Assembly (NCBI GenBank): GCA_009842325.1
Contig: VYFQ01000029.1
Span: 1-53,773, forward strand
Source: Acidimicrobiaceae bacterium
GTDB lineage: Bacteria; Actinomycetota; Acidimicrobiia; Acidimicrobiales; Aldehydirespiratoraceae
Direction: 5' to 3'
Length of the DNA stretch: 53,773 nucleotides
This document shows positions 9,291 to 17,291 of this stretch, piece after piece; position 1 is the first letter of the stretch; every line of letters starts with the position of its first letter. The notes below the pieces were generated by a model that was given only the letters and a program-made list of their open reading frames with translations, was not told the origin of the DNA and ran no database searches. Both the position numbers and the translations under genes were made by a program.

Positions 9291-10088
9291 ATGGCCACCA
9301 AGTCGAGGAGTCAGCAGCGACTGGTGCGACCCTGGACCGGCGAGGGCTCTGGCGAGGACCGGCGGGCCGACCGGCTCGCATCCGAGGAGCCCATGGCCAT
9401 CGAGCTCGACGACGTGCGGGTGGCCACCACCATGCGCACCCCCGGCAATGACTTCGAGTTGGCCGTGGGCTTCTGCTTCGCCGAGGGGCTTCTGGACGGC
9501 CACCGCGTGACCCAGGTCAAGTACTGCGCCAAGGGCTCGGCCGCGGCCACCGACTTCAACGTGGTGTCGGTGTCCACCGGCGGCAAGGCCCCTGCGCCCC
9601 GGCCCCGGCTCACCACCACCACGTCGTCGTGCGGTTTCTGCGGCACCAGCGAGATCGACGAACTCGTCTCGAAGCTCGATGCGGTCGCCGGCGGGTCGAT
9701 GCCGTGGGAAGCGCTGGCCTCCGCTCCAGAACAACTGCGGCCCGGACAGGAGCTGTTCGACGCCACCGGCGCGGTCCACGCCGCGGGCGTAGTGGCTGCC
9801 GACGGTTCAGTCTCGCTGGTCCGTGAGGACGTGGGCCGCCACAACGCCGTCGACAAGCTCATCGGCCGGCTGTTCCTCGACAGCCGCCTGCCGGCTACCG
9901 GGTTGGGCCTGGTGGTCAGCGGCCGGGCCAGCTTCGAGCTGGTGCACAAGGCCTGGGCCGGCGGTTTCCGCGCCCTCGTGGCGGTGAGCGCCCCCACCGC
10001 GCTGGCCGCGGCCACGGCCGATGCCGCCGGCATGCAGCTGGCCGGCTTCGCCCGCAACGGCGCCATGACCGTCTACGTCGACACCTGA
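9291..10088 (+). CDS. fdhD: Formate dehydrogenase sulfurtransferase FdhD
   Basis: A 265-residue FdhD, which passes sulfur from a cysteine desulfurase to the molybdenum/tungsten cofactor of formate dehydrogenase. The sulfur-relay motif CGFCG is at 114-118 (cysteines 114 and 117), preceded by a Thr/Ser run as in the family. The middle has RTPGNDFELAVGFCFAEGLL (49-68), and the C-terminal half has VREDVGRHNAVDKLIG and VVSGRASFELV, both diagnostic. No formate dehydrogenase subunit is in the window, so the client enzyme is elsewhere. The upstream promoter-like box suggests it is transcribed separately from nitrobindin. Confidence 0.95.
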   Translation: MATKSRSQQRLVRPWTGEGSGEDRRADRLASEEPMAIELDDVRVATTMRTPGNDFELAVGFCFAEGLLDGHRVTQVKYCAKGSAAATDFNVVSVSTGGKAPAPRPRLTTTTSSCGFCGTSEIDELVSKLDAVAGGSMPWEALASAPEQLRPGQELFDATGAVHAAGVVAADGSVSLVREDVGRHNAVDKLIGRLFLDSRLPATGLGLVVSGRASFELVHKAWAGGFRALVAVSAPTALAAATADAAGMQLAGFARNGAMTVYVDT

Positions 10089-10092
10089 GGGC

Positions 10093-10136
10093 GAGCGCAG
10101 CGAGGCCGTGGCCCGAGCGGCCCGTGAGCGCAGCGA
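10093..10136. repeat. Short direct repeat with internal hairpin after fdhD
   Basis: GAGCGCAGCGA occurs at 10093-10103 and 10126-10136. Between them GGCCG pairs with CGGCC across nine bases. It could be a weak terminator or a degenerate repetitive element in the 97-base gap before chdC. Confidence 0.35.
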
Positions 10137-10173
10137 ACAAGAGCGGGATGGCTGCCCCCGAGCTGGGGCTTCG

Positions 10174-10179
10174 TAGACT
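10174..10179 (+). promoter_or_regulatory. -10 box (TAGACT), leaderless
   Basis: TAGACT lies six bases before the ATG at 10186, choosing that codon over the TTG at 10183 and the ATG at 10189. Confidence 0.5.
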
Positions 10180-10185
10180 GCGTTG

Positions 10186-10860
10186 ATGATGGAAGCAGTG
10201 GGCGTGAGCCAGGGGCTGGTCGTCGTGCACCTGTTCTGCGCCCGCAAGCCGGACACCGACGACGCCGCGGTGCTCAACGCGGTCAAGGATGCCACCGAGG
10301 CGGGCACCCAGGTGGTGACGGTGGCCGTGCTGGGCCACAAGGCCCAGCTGTGCTTCATGGGCCTTCACGCCGACGCCTGGGCGCTGCGCGACCTGCAGGC
10401 CGGCCTGGTGCGGGCCGGCCTGGACATCGTGGACAGCTACGTGTCGATCACCGAGTTGTCCGAGTACGCGCTGGGACTTCCGGCAGAGATGGCCGACATG
10501 CGCCTGAACCCGAAGCTGCCCCCACCGGACAAGCCGGCCTGGTGCTTCTACCCGATGACCAAGCGGCGCAACGTCGCCCAGAACTGGTACGAGCTCTCCT
10601 TCGACGAGCGCAAGGAGCTGATGCACGAGCACGGCGCTTCGGGACGCAAGTTCGCGGGGCGCATCGTGCAGTTGGTGACCGCTTCCACCGGGCTCGACGA
10701 CTGGGAGTGGGGCGTCACCCTCTTCGGTGAGGACATCGGCGCCCTCAAGGAGACCGTCTACACCATGCGCTACGACCGGGCCTCGGCCGCCTACGCGGAG
10801 TTCGGCCCATTCGTGACCGGCCTGGTGGGACCGGCCGACGAGATCCTCGCCCGTGTCTGA
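10186..10860 (+). CDS. chdC: Coproheme decarboxylase ChdC (HemQ)
   Basis: A 224-residue chlorite-dismutase-fold protein. ChdC performs the last step of the coproporphyrin-dependent haem pathway, decarboxylating coproheme to haem b with peroxide. The catalytic Tyr-x-Met-x-Lys cluster is present as YPMTK (about residues 122-126), followed by RR and NWY. The proximal haem-ligand histidine lies in HEHGASGRKF (about 147-156), and DWEWGVTLF (about 175-183) is also conserved. These marks fit ChdC rather than a true chlorite dismutase. Other haem genes are not in view. The downstream Nudix gene overlaps its end by eight bases. Confidence 0.93.
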   Translation: MMEAVGVSQGLVVVHLFCARKPDTDDAAVLNAVKDATEAGTQVVTVAVLGHKAQLCFMGLHADAWALRDLQAGLVRAGLDIVDSYVSITELSEYALGLPAEMADMRLNPKLPPPDKPAWCFYPMTKRRNVAQNWYELSFDERKELMHEHGASGRKFAGRIVQLVTASTGLDDWEWGVTLFGEDIGALKETVYTMRYDRASAAYAEFGPFVTGLVGPADEILARV

Positions 10861-11557
10861 ACCCTCCGGACGGCAGCTTCCACCGGTGGGCGAGATCCAC
10901 ATCCTGCGCTGGGCCGAGAGCCTGGCCGGCATAGCCCAGACCGGCCTGGGCTTCACCGAGAGCCGCTACGAACAAGAGCGCTTCGAGGAAGTGCTGGCGG
11001 TGGCAGCCGACATCCGGGCCCACAGTGAGGTCGGGATCGACGCGGACGAGCAGGTGCAGGACTGGCTGGGCGGTGTCGGCTCCGGCATCGCCGGATACGT
11101 CACGCCCAAGATCACCGTCGGTGCCATCGTCGGCGATGACGATGGTCGGATACTGCTCGTGCAGCGAGCCGACTCCGGCTGGTGGCTGTATCCCACTGGA
11201 TGGTCGGACGTGGGCTACTCGCCGTCAGAGGTCGCCGTCAAGGAGGTCCGGGAGGAGACCGGGATCGACTGCGAGGTCGTGCGGCCCATCGCCATTCTCG
11301 ACGGGATGCGCCTCGGCTTCCACCGAGTGCCGCTGGTGTCGATCGTGTTTCACTGCCGCAGCCTGGGCGGAGAGTTGAAGGCTCACCCGCTGGAGTGCTC
11401 CGACGTGGGCTTCTTCGCCGAGGGCGAGTTGCCTGAACGCACCGCTCGCCCCGAGCTGTGGGCCCCGCACGCCTTCAGCGCCATCCGTGGCGAGCCGGTG
11501 GAAGTGCTCTTCGACCATCCCCGCGACCCGCCCTGGCGGGGCGAGCCCGATACCTAG
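10853..11557 (+). CDS. Nudix hydrolase with N-terminal Nudix_N_2-like domain
   Basis: A 234-residue protein. Residues ~10-75 form an all-helical N-terminal domain (LRWAESLAGIAQTGLGF) seen in Nudix proteins with an added N-terminal region. The Nudix fold follows from about residue 88 (ITVGAIVGDDDGRILLVQRA). The Nudix box runs from GWSDVG to EVREETGI, with the metal-binding REETG core intact. The conserved glutamate after the glycine (normally GES) is replaced by tyrosine (GYS). Substrate unknown; nucleoside-diphosphate-linked compounds are expected. The GTG start overlaps the chdC stop, implying coupling, but a link to haem synthesis is only suggested by position. Confidence 0.85.
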   Translation: MSEPSGRQLPPVGEIHILRWAESLAGIAQTGLGFTESRYEQERFEEVLAVAADIRAHSEVGIDADEQVQDWLGGVGSGIAGYVTPKITVGAIVGDDDGRILLVQRADSGWWLYPTGWSDVGYSPSEVAVKEVREETGIDCEVVRPIAILDGMRLGFHRVPLVSIVFHCRSLGGELKAHPLECSDVGFFAEGELPERTARPELWAPHAFSAIRGEPVEVLFDHPRDPPWRGEPDT

Positions 11558-11561
11558 CGAG

Positions 11562-12443
11562 TTAGCCGCCCTCGCGTAGGAACTTCTCGACCTCGGCCAC
11601 CAGGCGGTCGGGGTCGTCGCTGAGGGAGGTGTCGTCGGTGTCCTCGGCCTGCCCGGCGTCCCAGGCTCTCTCGAGGCGGGCCACATACTCTGCGGTCTCC
11701 TCGTCCTCGGCCACGATCCTGGTGATCTCCCGTTCGTAGGTCATCGCCCGCTGCTCCAGATCGAAGGTCGGCACCGGAGCCTTCATAAGGGCAGACACCC
11801 GGTTGACCAGCGCCAGCGCAGCCTTGGGAGACGGCGCGGCCGGCATGTACGACGGCACCGCAGACCAGAACGAAGCGGTGCGATAGCCGGCGTCACGGCA
11901 GGCCGACGACAGCACGCCCACGATCCCGGTGGGCCCCTCGTAGGTGGACGGCGTGAGGCCGAGCTCGGCTCGAAGCTCCTCGTCGTCGGTGGAGCCGTAC
12001 ACCTCCACGTCGCGGCTGTGGGGCACCTCGGCCAGCAGCGCGCCGAGGGTAACTATCCGCTCCACGTCCAGCATCCCGGCCAGAGAGATCAGCTGGTGGG
12101 TGAACGTCCGCCATCTCAGTTGCGGCTCGGTGCCGATCAGCACGACCGCGTCGGTGCCCGCGTCGTCCAGATGGGCCACCCGCACCTCGTTCACAGGCCA
12201 CTTGATGCTTCGAGCCTTGCTCTCGTCGAGGTGAACGGTCGGACGGGCCGCGGTGAAGTCGAAGAACGGCTCCGGATCTATCTCCGCGACCGGTACGCAC
12301 CCCCAGCGACCGGCCAGGTGACCGGCTGCGGTGGTGGCCGCGTCGCCGGCGTCGTTCCAGCCCTCGAAGGCGGCTATCAGCGTGGGACGGTTCAGCCTGG
12401 GCCGTGGCCCGGACCACAAGACATGCTCTGGCTCAATCGACAC
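11562..12443 (-). CDS. PAC2 family protein
   Basis: A 293-residue PAC2-fold protein, related to eukaryotic proteasome assembly chaperone 2 and common in actinobacteria. Visible features are LIAAFEGWNDAGDAATTA near residue 22, the TVHLDESK stretch, VVLIGTEPQLRWRTF near 103, and a C-terminal acidic, helical tail. Molecular function is not established. The GTG at 12443 is chosen because TATGGT (12451-12456, minus) lies seven bases upstream; the ATG at 12455 falls inside that box. It is tail-to-tail with the Nudix gene and lies 34 bases beyond the acetoacetyl-CoA synthetase stop. Confidence 0.88.
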   Translation of the reverse strand: MSIEPEHVLWSGPRPRLNRPTLIAAFEGWNDAGDAATTAAGHLAGRWGCVPVAEIDPEPFFDFTAARPTVHLDESKARSIKWPVNEVRVAHLDDAGTDAVVLIGTEPQLRWRTFTHQLISLAGMLDVERIVTLGALLAEVPHSRDVEVYGSTDDEELRAELGLTPSTYEGPTGIVGVLSSACRDAGYRTASFWSAVPSYMPAAPSPKAALALVNRVSALMKAPVPTFDLEQRAMTYEREITRIVAEDEETAEYVARLERAWDAGQAEDTDDTSLSDDPDRLVAEVEKFLREGG

Positions 12444-12450
12444 GGGCGAC

Positions 12451-12456
12451 ACCATA
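12451..12456 (-). promoter_or_regulatory. -10 box (TATGGT), leaderless
   Basis: On the minus strand TATGGT is followed by seven bases and the GTG at 12443. Confidence 0.45.
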
Positions 12457-12477
12457 CCGCCGCCGCAGCGGTGCCGA

Positions 12478-14439
12478 TCAGGCCAACTCGGGGCGGTCGC
12501 GGAAGTGCTCCAGAGCCTCGGGGTTGGCCATCGCCGAGGTGTTTCGAACCGGGCGCCCGCAGATCACATCCCGTACCGCGGTCTCGGTCATCTTTCCCGA
12601 CCGGGTGCGGGGTATGTCGTCCACCGCGGCGATCACCGCAGGCACGTGGCGGGGCGACAACTCGGCGCGGATCCGGCTGCGGATCACGTCGCGAAGCACG
12701 TCGGTCAGCTCGTGTCCGGATGACATCTTGACGAACAGCACGACGCGGGTGTCGGCGCCGTACGGCTGGCCCAGCGCGATGCTCTCGTCGACCTCCGGCA
12801 TCGTGTCGACTCGACGGTAGATCTCGGCGGTGCCGATGCGCACCCCGCCGGGATTGAGCGTGGCGTCGGACCGGCCGGAGATCACGAAGCCGCCCGACGG
12901 GGTCCGCGACGCGAAGTCGCCGTGGTGCCATACGCCGTCGATGCGTTCGAAGTAGGCGGCCCGGTAGCGGGCCTCGTCGGGGTCGTCCCAGAAGCGCAGC
13001 GGCATCGACGGGAACGGGCTGCGGCACACCAGCTCACCCTCGATCCCGGGCGGCAGTGTCTCGCCCGAGTCGTCCACCACGTCTATGTCCATGGCCAGGC
13101 CGGGACGCTGGATCTCGCCCCGCCGGACGGGCGATGTCGGGTCGCCGGCGACCAGGCAGCCGCACAGGTCGGTGCCTCCCGAGATCGACGCCAGATGCAC
13201 GTCGGCCTTGACGTTGCCGTACACCCAGTCGAACCCTTCGGCCACCAGTGTCGAGCCGGTCGACGTGATGGTGCGCAGCGACGACAGGTCGTGGGTGGCG
13301 GCCGGGCGTATTCCCGCGTTGCGGCAGGCGTCGATGAACTTCGCCGATGTGCCGAAGAGGGTGATGCCCGTGTCGTCGACCAGGTCGAACAGGCGCTCGG
13401 GGCCCGGATGGGCGGGCGAGCCGTCGTAGAGCACCGCCGTCGCGCCGCACGCCAGGGTCGAGACGAGCCAGTTCCACATCATCCAGCCCGTGGTCGTGAA
13501 GTAGAACACCCGGTCGCCGGGCCGCACGTCGCAGTGCAGCCGGTGCTCGGCCAGGTGCTTGACCAGCAGCCCTCCGGCCCGGTGCACGATGCACTTGGGC
13601 GGGCCGGTCGTGCCCGATGAGTACAGCACGTACCAGGGGTGGTCGAAGGGCAGCTCCCGGAACACCGCCGGAGTCGGTCCGGACCCGAAGCCGGCTCCGT
13701 AGCCGTCGAGCCAGCCCGGCTCCACAACAACGGTGCGAAGCAGCGACGGCAGGCCGGCCGCGATATCGGCCAGGTGCTCCGTGCGGTCATGGCGGCGGCC
13801 GCCGTAGGGGTAGTCGGCACAGGCGAACAGCACGGTGGGCGAGATCTGGCTGAAACGGTCGAGCACGCCCGCGGTGCCGAAGTCGGGCGATGTGGAGCTG
13901 AACACCGCGCCGAGACCGGCCGCGGCCAGCATCACCGCGTAGGCCTCGGGGCGGTTGGGCATCCAGGCCGCCACCCGGTCCCCGGGACCCACCCCCGCGT
14001 CGATCAGCAGCTGCTGGACCCGGCCGACCATGTCGTGCAACTCGGCCCGGGTCAGCTCGACGGCCTCGCCGTCCTCGCTGCGGAAGACGAGCGCGGTGTC
14101 CGTTGACGGCTCGCCCAGCAGGTTCCGGGCCACGTTGAGCCTGGCGTCGGGCAGGAACCGGGTGCGCCGCATCCGCTCGCCCGGGTCCGGGCACACGTCT
14201 TCGCCGGGCGACTCGACGAGGCGTTCGCCCCGATCGCCCTCGACGCCGCACCAGTCCCACACTGCGGCCCAGAACTCGCCGCTGTGCCGCACGGACCACC
14301 GGTGCAGGCCGGCCCAATCCGGCAGGTCCAGGCCGCGGTGCTCGCGCAACCAGCCCCTGAAGCTCTCGAGGTTGGAACCGGCTACACGTTGCGGCGACGG
14401 CGACCACTGGGGCGCAGTAGGGGCATCCGGGCTGCTCAC
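12478..14439 (-). CDS. Acetoacetate-CoA ligase
   Basis: A 653-residue adenylate-forming enzyme that activates acetoacetate to acetoacetyl-CoA. Full length and N-terminal pattern (FRGWLREHRG, then LHRWSVRHSGEFWAAVWDWCG) match acetoacetyl-CoA synthetases rather than acetyl-CoA synthetases. The AMP-binding P-loop YSSGTTGPPKCIVHRAGG is near residues 270-287, followed by TTTGWMMWNW and SGGTDLCG. The C-terminal hinge and lysine region is ISGRSDATLNPGGVRIGTAEIY and RSGKMTE. The GTG start overlaps the GNAT gene's stop. It shares a direction with tesB upstream, suggesting ketone-body or acyl-CoA use. Confidence 0.94.
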   Translation of the reverse strand: MSSPDAPTAPQWSPSPQRVAGSNLESFRGWLREHRGLDLPDWAGLHRWSVRHSGEFWAAVWDWCGVEGDRGERLVESPGEDVCPDPGERMRRTRFLPDARLNVARNLLGEPSTDTALVFRSEDGEAVELTRAELHDMVGRVQQLLIDAGVGPGDRVAAWMPNRPEAYAVMLAAAGLGAVFSSTSPDFGTAGVLDRFSQISPTVLFACADYPYGGRRHDRTEHLADIAAGLPSLLRTVVVEPGWLDGYGAGFGSGPTPAVFRELPFDHPWYVLYSSGTTGPPKCIVHRAGGLLVKHLAEHRLHCDVRPGDRVFYFTTTGWMMWNWLVSTLACGATAVLYDGSPAHPGPERLFDLVDDTGITLFGTSAKFIDACRNAGIRPAATHDLSSLRTITSTGSTLVAEGFDWVYGNVKADVHLASISGGTDLCGCLVAGDPTSPVRRGEIQRPGLAMDIDVVDDSGETLPPGIEGELVCRSPFPSMPLRFWDDPDEARYRAAYFERIDGVWHHGDFASRTPSGGFVISGRSDATLNPGGVRIGTAEIYRRVDTMPEVDESIALGQPYGADTRVVLFVKMSSGHELTDVLRDVIRSRIRAELSPRHVPAVIAAVDDIPRTRSGKMTETAVRDVICGRPVRNTSAMANPEALEHFRDRPELA

Positions 14440-14903
14440 AGCGTGTAGCGGTAGACGTTCGACTCTCGCCTCTCGAAGCCCATTCGGGCATAGAGCCGGT
14501 TGGCCGCCTCCCGCGAGGGCCTGGACGTGAGGTCCGTGCTGCGGGCCCCCAAACCTCGGGCCGCTTCCAGGGCGGCCTCACTGAGGCGCTCGCCCACTCG
14601 CTGGCCCCTCAGCGTCTCGTCCACCACCACGTCCTCGATGCGGGTACGCACGCCGGTGGGGATGCGAAAGGCGACGAGGGTCAACGCGCCGACGATGCGG
14701 TCCCGGCGCCGGGCCACGAACAGCGTGGTGGCGGGCGAGGCCACGATCTCCTCCAGCTCGGCCCGGCCGGGCGGAGGGTTAGATGACGACAGCTGCGGGA
14801 TGAGCCGCTGCATGGCGTCAACGACTTCGTCGGTGACGGCGAGGCACTCGTGGACTTCGATCCCGGGTGCGGGGGCCGCAGTGTCGTCTGAAGGCGCGGT
14901 CAC
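14436..14903 (-). CDS. GNAT family N-acetyltransferase
   Basis: A 155-residue GNAT acetyltransferase from the GTG at 14903. A longer frame to 14996 would run into the upstream dehydrogenase gene. The acetyl-CoA-binding segment is IEDVVVDETLRGQRVGERL in the middle of the protein, and the typical ending is AANRLYARMGFERRESNVYRY. Acceptor substrate unknown. The stop overlaps the GTG of the acetoacetate-CoA ligase by three bases; it follows the dehydrogenase by 70 bases. Confidence 0.85.
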   Translation of the reverse strand: MTAPSDDTAAPAPGIEVHECLAVTDEVVDAMQRLIPQLSSSNPPPGRAELEEIVASPATTLFVARRRDRIVGALTLVAFRIPTGVRTRIEDVVVDETLRGQRVGERLSEAALEAARGLGARSTDLTSRPSREAANRLYARMGFERRESNVYRYTL

Positions 14904-14973
14904 AGCAGCGGAGGGTAGACGAAGCGCGCCGCCTCGACGCTGCCTGCAAGTGTCTCGGCGGTCCGCCGCGGCC

Positions 14974-16071
14974 TCATCGGGGGACGATGCGGGCAACAGT
15001 GCCGTTGAGCGACAGCGCGTAGAGCTCGCCGTGGGCGTCCTCGCCGAACGACGCCAGGGAGCCGCCGAACACTTCCGCTCCCAGCTCGCGGAACTCGACT
15101 TCGCCGGTGGAGATCTGCAGGGCCCACAGGCGCGACGTGCAGTAGTCGCCGAACACGTATGCGCCGTAGAGGTCTTCGATGGCGCTGCCCCGGTAGACGT
15201 ACCCGCCGGTCACGCTGCAGCCGTCGTCCTGGCTGTACTCCCACACCGGGTCGGCGTGATTGAGGGGCTCGTCGCCCGTGAAGCGGTGCAGGCCTTCGCG
15301 GAGGCGCCAGCCCAGATTGGCGCCGAGACCGCCTCCGTTGGCTGCCAGCAGCACGGTCACCTCCTCGTAGGCGTCCTGGCCCACGTCGGCGATCCAGAGG
15401 TCGCCGGTGGCGCGGTCGAACGAGAGGCGCCACGGGTTGCGCACTCCGGTGAGGAAGATCTCGGGCCGTCCCGCTCCGTCTGAGTCGGCCGCGAAAGGAT
15501 TGCCGGCGGGCACGGCGTAGGGCTCGGCGGCGTCGGGAGTGGGCTCGATCCTCAGAACGGCCCCCAGCCAGGTCGTGGGATCCTGTCCGGCATTGAGCGG
15601 GTCGCCTCCAGAGCCGCCGTCGCCGAAGGCGACGTAGAGGAACCCGTCGGGGCCGATGGCCAGGTCCCCACCGTTGTGATTGCTGAAGGGCTGGGCTTGG
15701 AACAGGATCGCCCGCCGACGGCCGCTCAGGCCGGTGCCCTCCCGTTCGAAGGCGTCGACTCGCGTGTCTCCCGCGAGGTCCGTGAAGTTCGTGTAGAGCC
15801 ATCGGTCGGTCACTGCTATCCCGAGGAGGCCTTGCTCGCCGGTGGCTTCGGTCTCGGGACCGATGTCCAGGACCGTCTCCACCACCTCGCCCCGCTCCAT
15901 ATCCACCCGCGACACGCGGCCGGCCCGCTCCGCGATCCACACCAGGTCGTCGCCTGGGGCCACCGCCATGTCGATCGGCTCGTCGAGGGTGAGCACGGCC
16001 TGAAGGGCCACGTCGGCCGCAAACATGTCGCCATCCGGCCGCGTCGTGGCCGGCGACGGATCGGGGTCCAC
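14974..16071 (-). CDS. PQQ-dependent sugar dehydrogenase, catalytic part
   Basis: A 365-residue soluble aldose dehydrogenase-type six-bladed propeller. PQQ enzymes of this family oxidise sugars outside the cytoplasm. Characteristic stretches are IDMAVAPGD, GEQGLLGIAV, HNGGDLAIGPDGFLYVAFGDGG (about residues 132-153), GVRNPWRLSFD, and CSVTGGYVYRG near the C-terminus. As an isolated frame it starts at a weak GTG (16071) with no signal peptide, which is inconsistent with an exported enzyme. A lipoprotein signal and linker lie directly upstream in another frame (16129-16384), so I read this as one gene broken by a single-base frameshift near 16129-16131. Confidence 0.85.
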   Translation of the reverse strand: MDPDPSPATTRPDGDMFAADVALQAVLTLDEPIDMAVAPGDDLVWIAERAGRVSRVDMERGEVVETVLDIGPETEATGEQGLLGIAVTDRWLYTNFTDLAGDTRVDAFEREGTGLSGRRRAILFQAQPFSNHNGGDLAIGPDGFLYVAFGDGGSGGDPLNAGQDPTTWLGAVLRIEPTPDAAEPYAVPAGNPFAADSDGAGRPEIFLTGVRNPWRLSFDRATGDLWIADVGQDAYEEVTVLLAANGGGLGANLGWRLREGLHRFTGDEPLNHADPVWEYSQDDGCSVTGGYVYRGSAIEDLYGAYVFGDYCTSRLWALQISTGEVEFRELGAEVFGGSLASFGEDAHGELYALSLNGTVARIVPR

Positions 16072-16128
16072 CGGCTCGGGCGCGTCGCCAGCAGTCCCGG
16101 GAGCGGGTTCCTCTCGCGGGGACGCTTC

Positions 16129-16384
16129 GGGCCGGGACTTCCTCGCGATCGCTGGCTGCAGCCTCGGTGGGCTCCGTCGCTCCGGTTGCGGGCTCCCCAG
16201 TCGGCGGTTCGGTGGTTTGGGCCGAATCGACCGATGTCACCGTCGGAACGGTGGGTCTTGGTACTGACCACTCGTCGTCAGCGGCACACGCGGCGCCGAC
16301 GGTCGATACGGCCACCATCACCACAACCAACCCCCGGCGGACGGCGGCCGATTTTGTGCGCAACCAAGCCGCCTCAGTCGGCAT
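16129..16384 (-). pseudogene. Signal peptide and linker of the frameshifted PQQ dehydrogenase
   Basis: From the ATG at 16384 the frame encodes a basic start, a hydrophobic stretch (GLVVVMVAVSTVGAAC) with a probable lipid-modified cysteine, and a Thr/Pro/Glu-rich linker. Around 16129-16131 (a GGG run on the plus strand, CCC on the minus) the linker must change frame to reach the dehydrogenase. Deleting one base of that run joins the two in a smooth acidic, Pro-rich linker. It starts 24 bases after the tesB stop. Sequencing error, real mutation and slippage cannot be told apart here. Confidence 0.6.
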
Positions 16385-16408
16385 ATCTGCTCATAGAAGC
16401 CAGCATGG

Positions 16409-17251
16409 CTACTTGATCCGCCGGATCAGGCCTTCCTGCACCACCGATGCCACCAGCCGTCCGTCACGGGTGAACACCCTGCCGGTGGCAAGCCCCCGCG
16501 CGCCGCTGGCGGCCGGGGTGTGCTGGTCGTACAGCAGCCATTCATCGGCCCGGAACGGCCCGTGGAACCACATGGCGTGGTCGAGGCTGGCCAGCATGAC
16601 CCGCGGGTTGGCCGCGCTTGTGCCGTGGGGCGCCAGCGCAGTGTCGAGCAGGGTCAGGTCGCTGGCGTAGGTGAGAAGGCAGGCGTGCAGCACCGGGTCG
16701 TCGCCCAGCGTGCCGTTGGCCCGCATCCACACCATCTGCCGGGGCGGCAGCGGACCGCTGCGATCGAGCGGGCTGGTGGTCACGTAGCGGATGTCAAGTG
16801 CCTGCAGGCGGTCGGGTCGAGCCCGGCCCGGGTCGGCGGCCTCGATCTTCTTGATGCGAGGCTGCAGGGACTCCGGGTCGGGCACCTCGGGCATCGGGTC
16901 GGCGTGCTCGTATCCGTCCTCGGCGACGTGGAACGACGCCGCCAGCTGGAAGATGGCCCGGCCGTGCTGGATGGCGACGACACGCCGTGTGGTGAACGAC
17001 CGGCCGTCGCGTATGCGGTCCACGTCGTAGAGCACCGGGGCCTTGGGGTCGCCGGCCCGCAGGAAGTAGGCGTGAAGCGAGTGCACCGAGCCCCGCTCCA
17101 CTGTGCGGGCCGCGGCCACCAGGGCCTGGCCGGCCACCTGGCCGCCGAAGATGCGCTGTCGGTCGTCGTCGGGTGAGCGGCCCCGGAAGATGTTGACCTC
17201 GATGGCTTCGAGGTCGAGAAGGGCCACCACATTGTCCAGCGCCGTCTGCAT
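16409..17251 (-). CDS. tesB: Acyl-CoA thioesterase II (TesB)
   Basis: A 280-residue double-hotdog thioesterase that hydrolyses medium and long acyl-CoAs. Family marks are IFRGRSPDDDRQRIFGGQVAG near the start, VHSLHAYFLRAGDP, and FTTRRVVAIQHGRAIF. The catalytic Asp sits in SLDHAMWFHGPF and the catalytic Gln in VVQEGLIR at the end. The ATG at 17251 is chosen; an ATG at 17302 would add 17 residues overlapping gtrA and lacking similarity. It heads a minus-strand unit followed by the PQQ dehydrogenase. Confidence 0.93.
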   Translation of the reverse strand: MQTALDNVVALLDLEAIEVNIFRGRSPDDDRQRIFGGQVAGQALVAAARTVERGSVHSLHAYFLRAGDPKAPVLYDVDRIRDGRSFTTRRVVAIQHGRAIFQLAASFHVAEDGYEHADPMPEVPDPESLQPRIKKIEAADPGRARPDRLQALDIRYVTTSPLDRSGPLPPRQMVWMRANGTLGDDPVLHACLLTYASDLTLLDTALAPHGTSAANPRVMLASLDHAMWFHGPFRADEWLLYDQHTPAASGARGLATGRVFTRDGRLVASVVQEGLIRRIK

Positions 17252-17279
17252 CAGCCCATCATGCCCCGGTTGTGGGCAA

Positions 17280-17285
17280 TAGCCT
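17280..17285 (+). promoter_or_regulatory. -10 box (TAGCCT), leaderless
   Basis: TAGCCT lies six bases before the GTG at 17292. Confidence 0.5.
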
Positions 17286-17291
17286 GCGGTC

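Noticed and set aside
10186..10860. Annotating the ChdC gene as chlorite dismutase
   Set aside because: The YPMTK cluster and overall pattern match coproheme decarboxylase; true chlorite dismutases have a distal arginine in a different context.
14900..16071. Continuation of the signal-peptide frame through the PQQ dehydrogenase region as a separate 494-residue protein
   Set aside because: Beyond about 16130 it is Arg/Gly/Pro-rich frame-shadow sequence, while the neighbouring frame encodes the recognisable enzyme.
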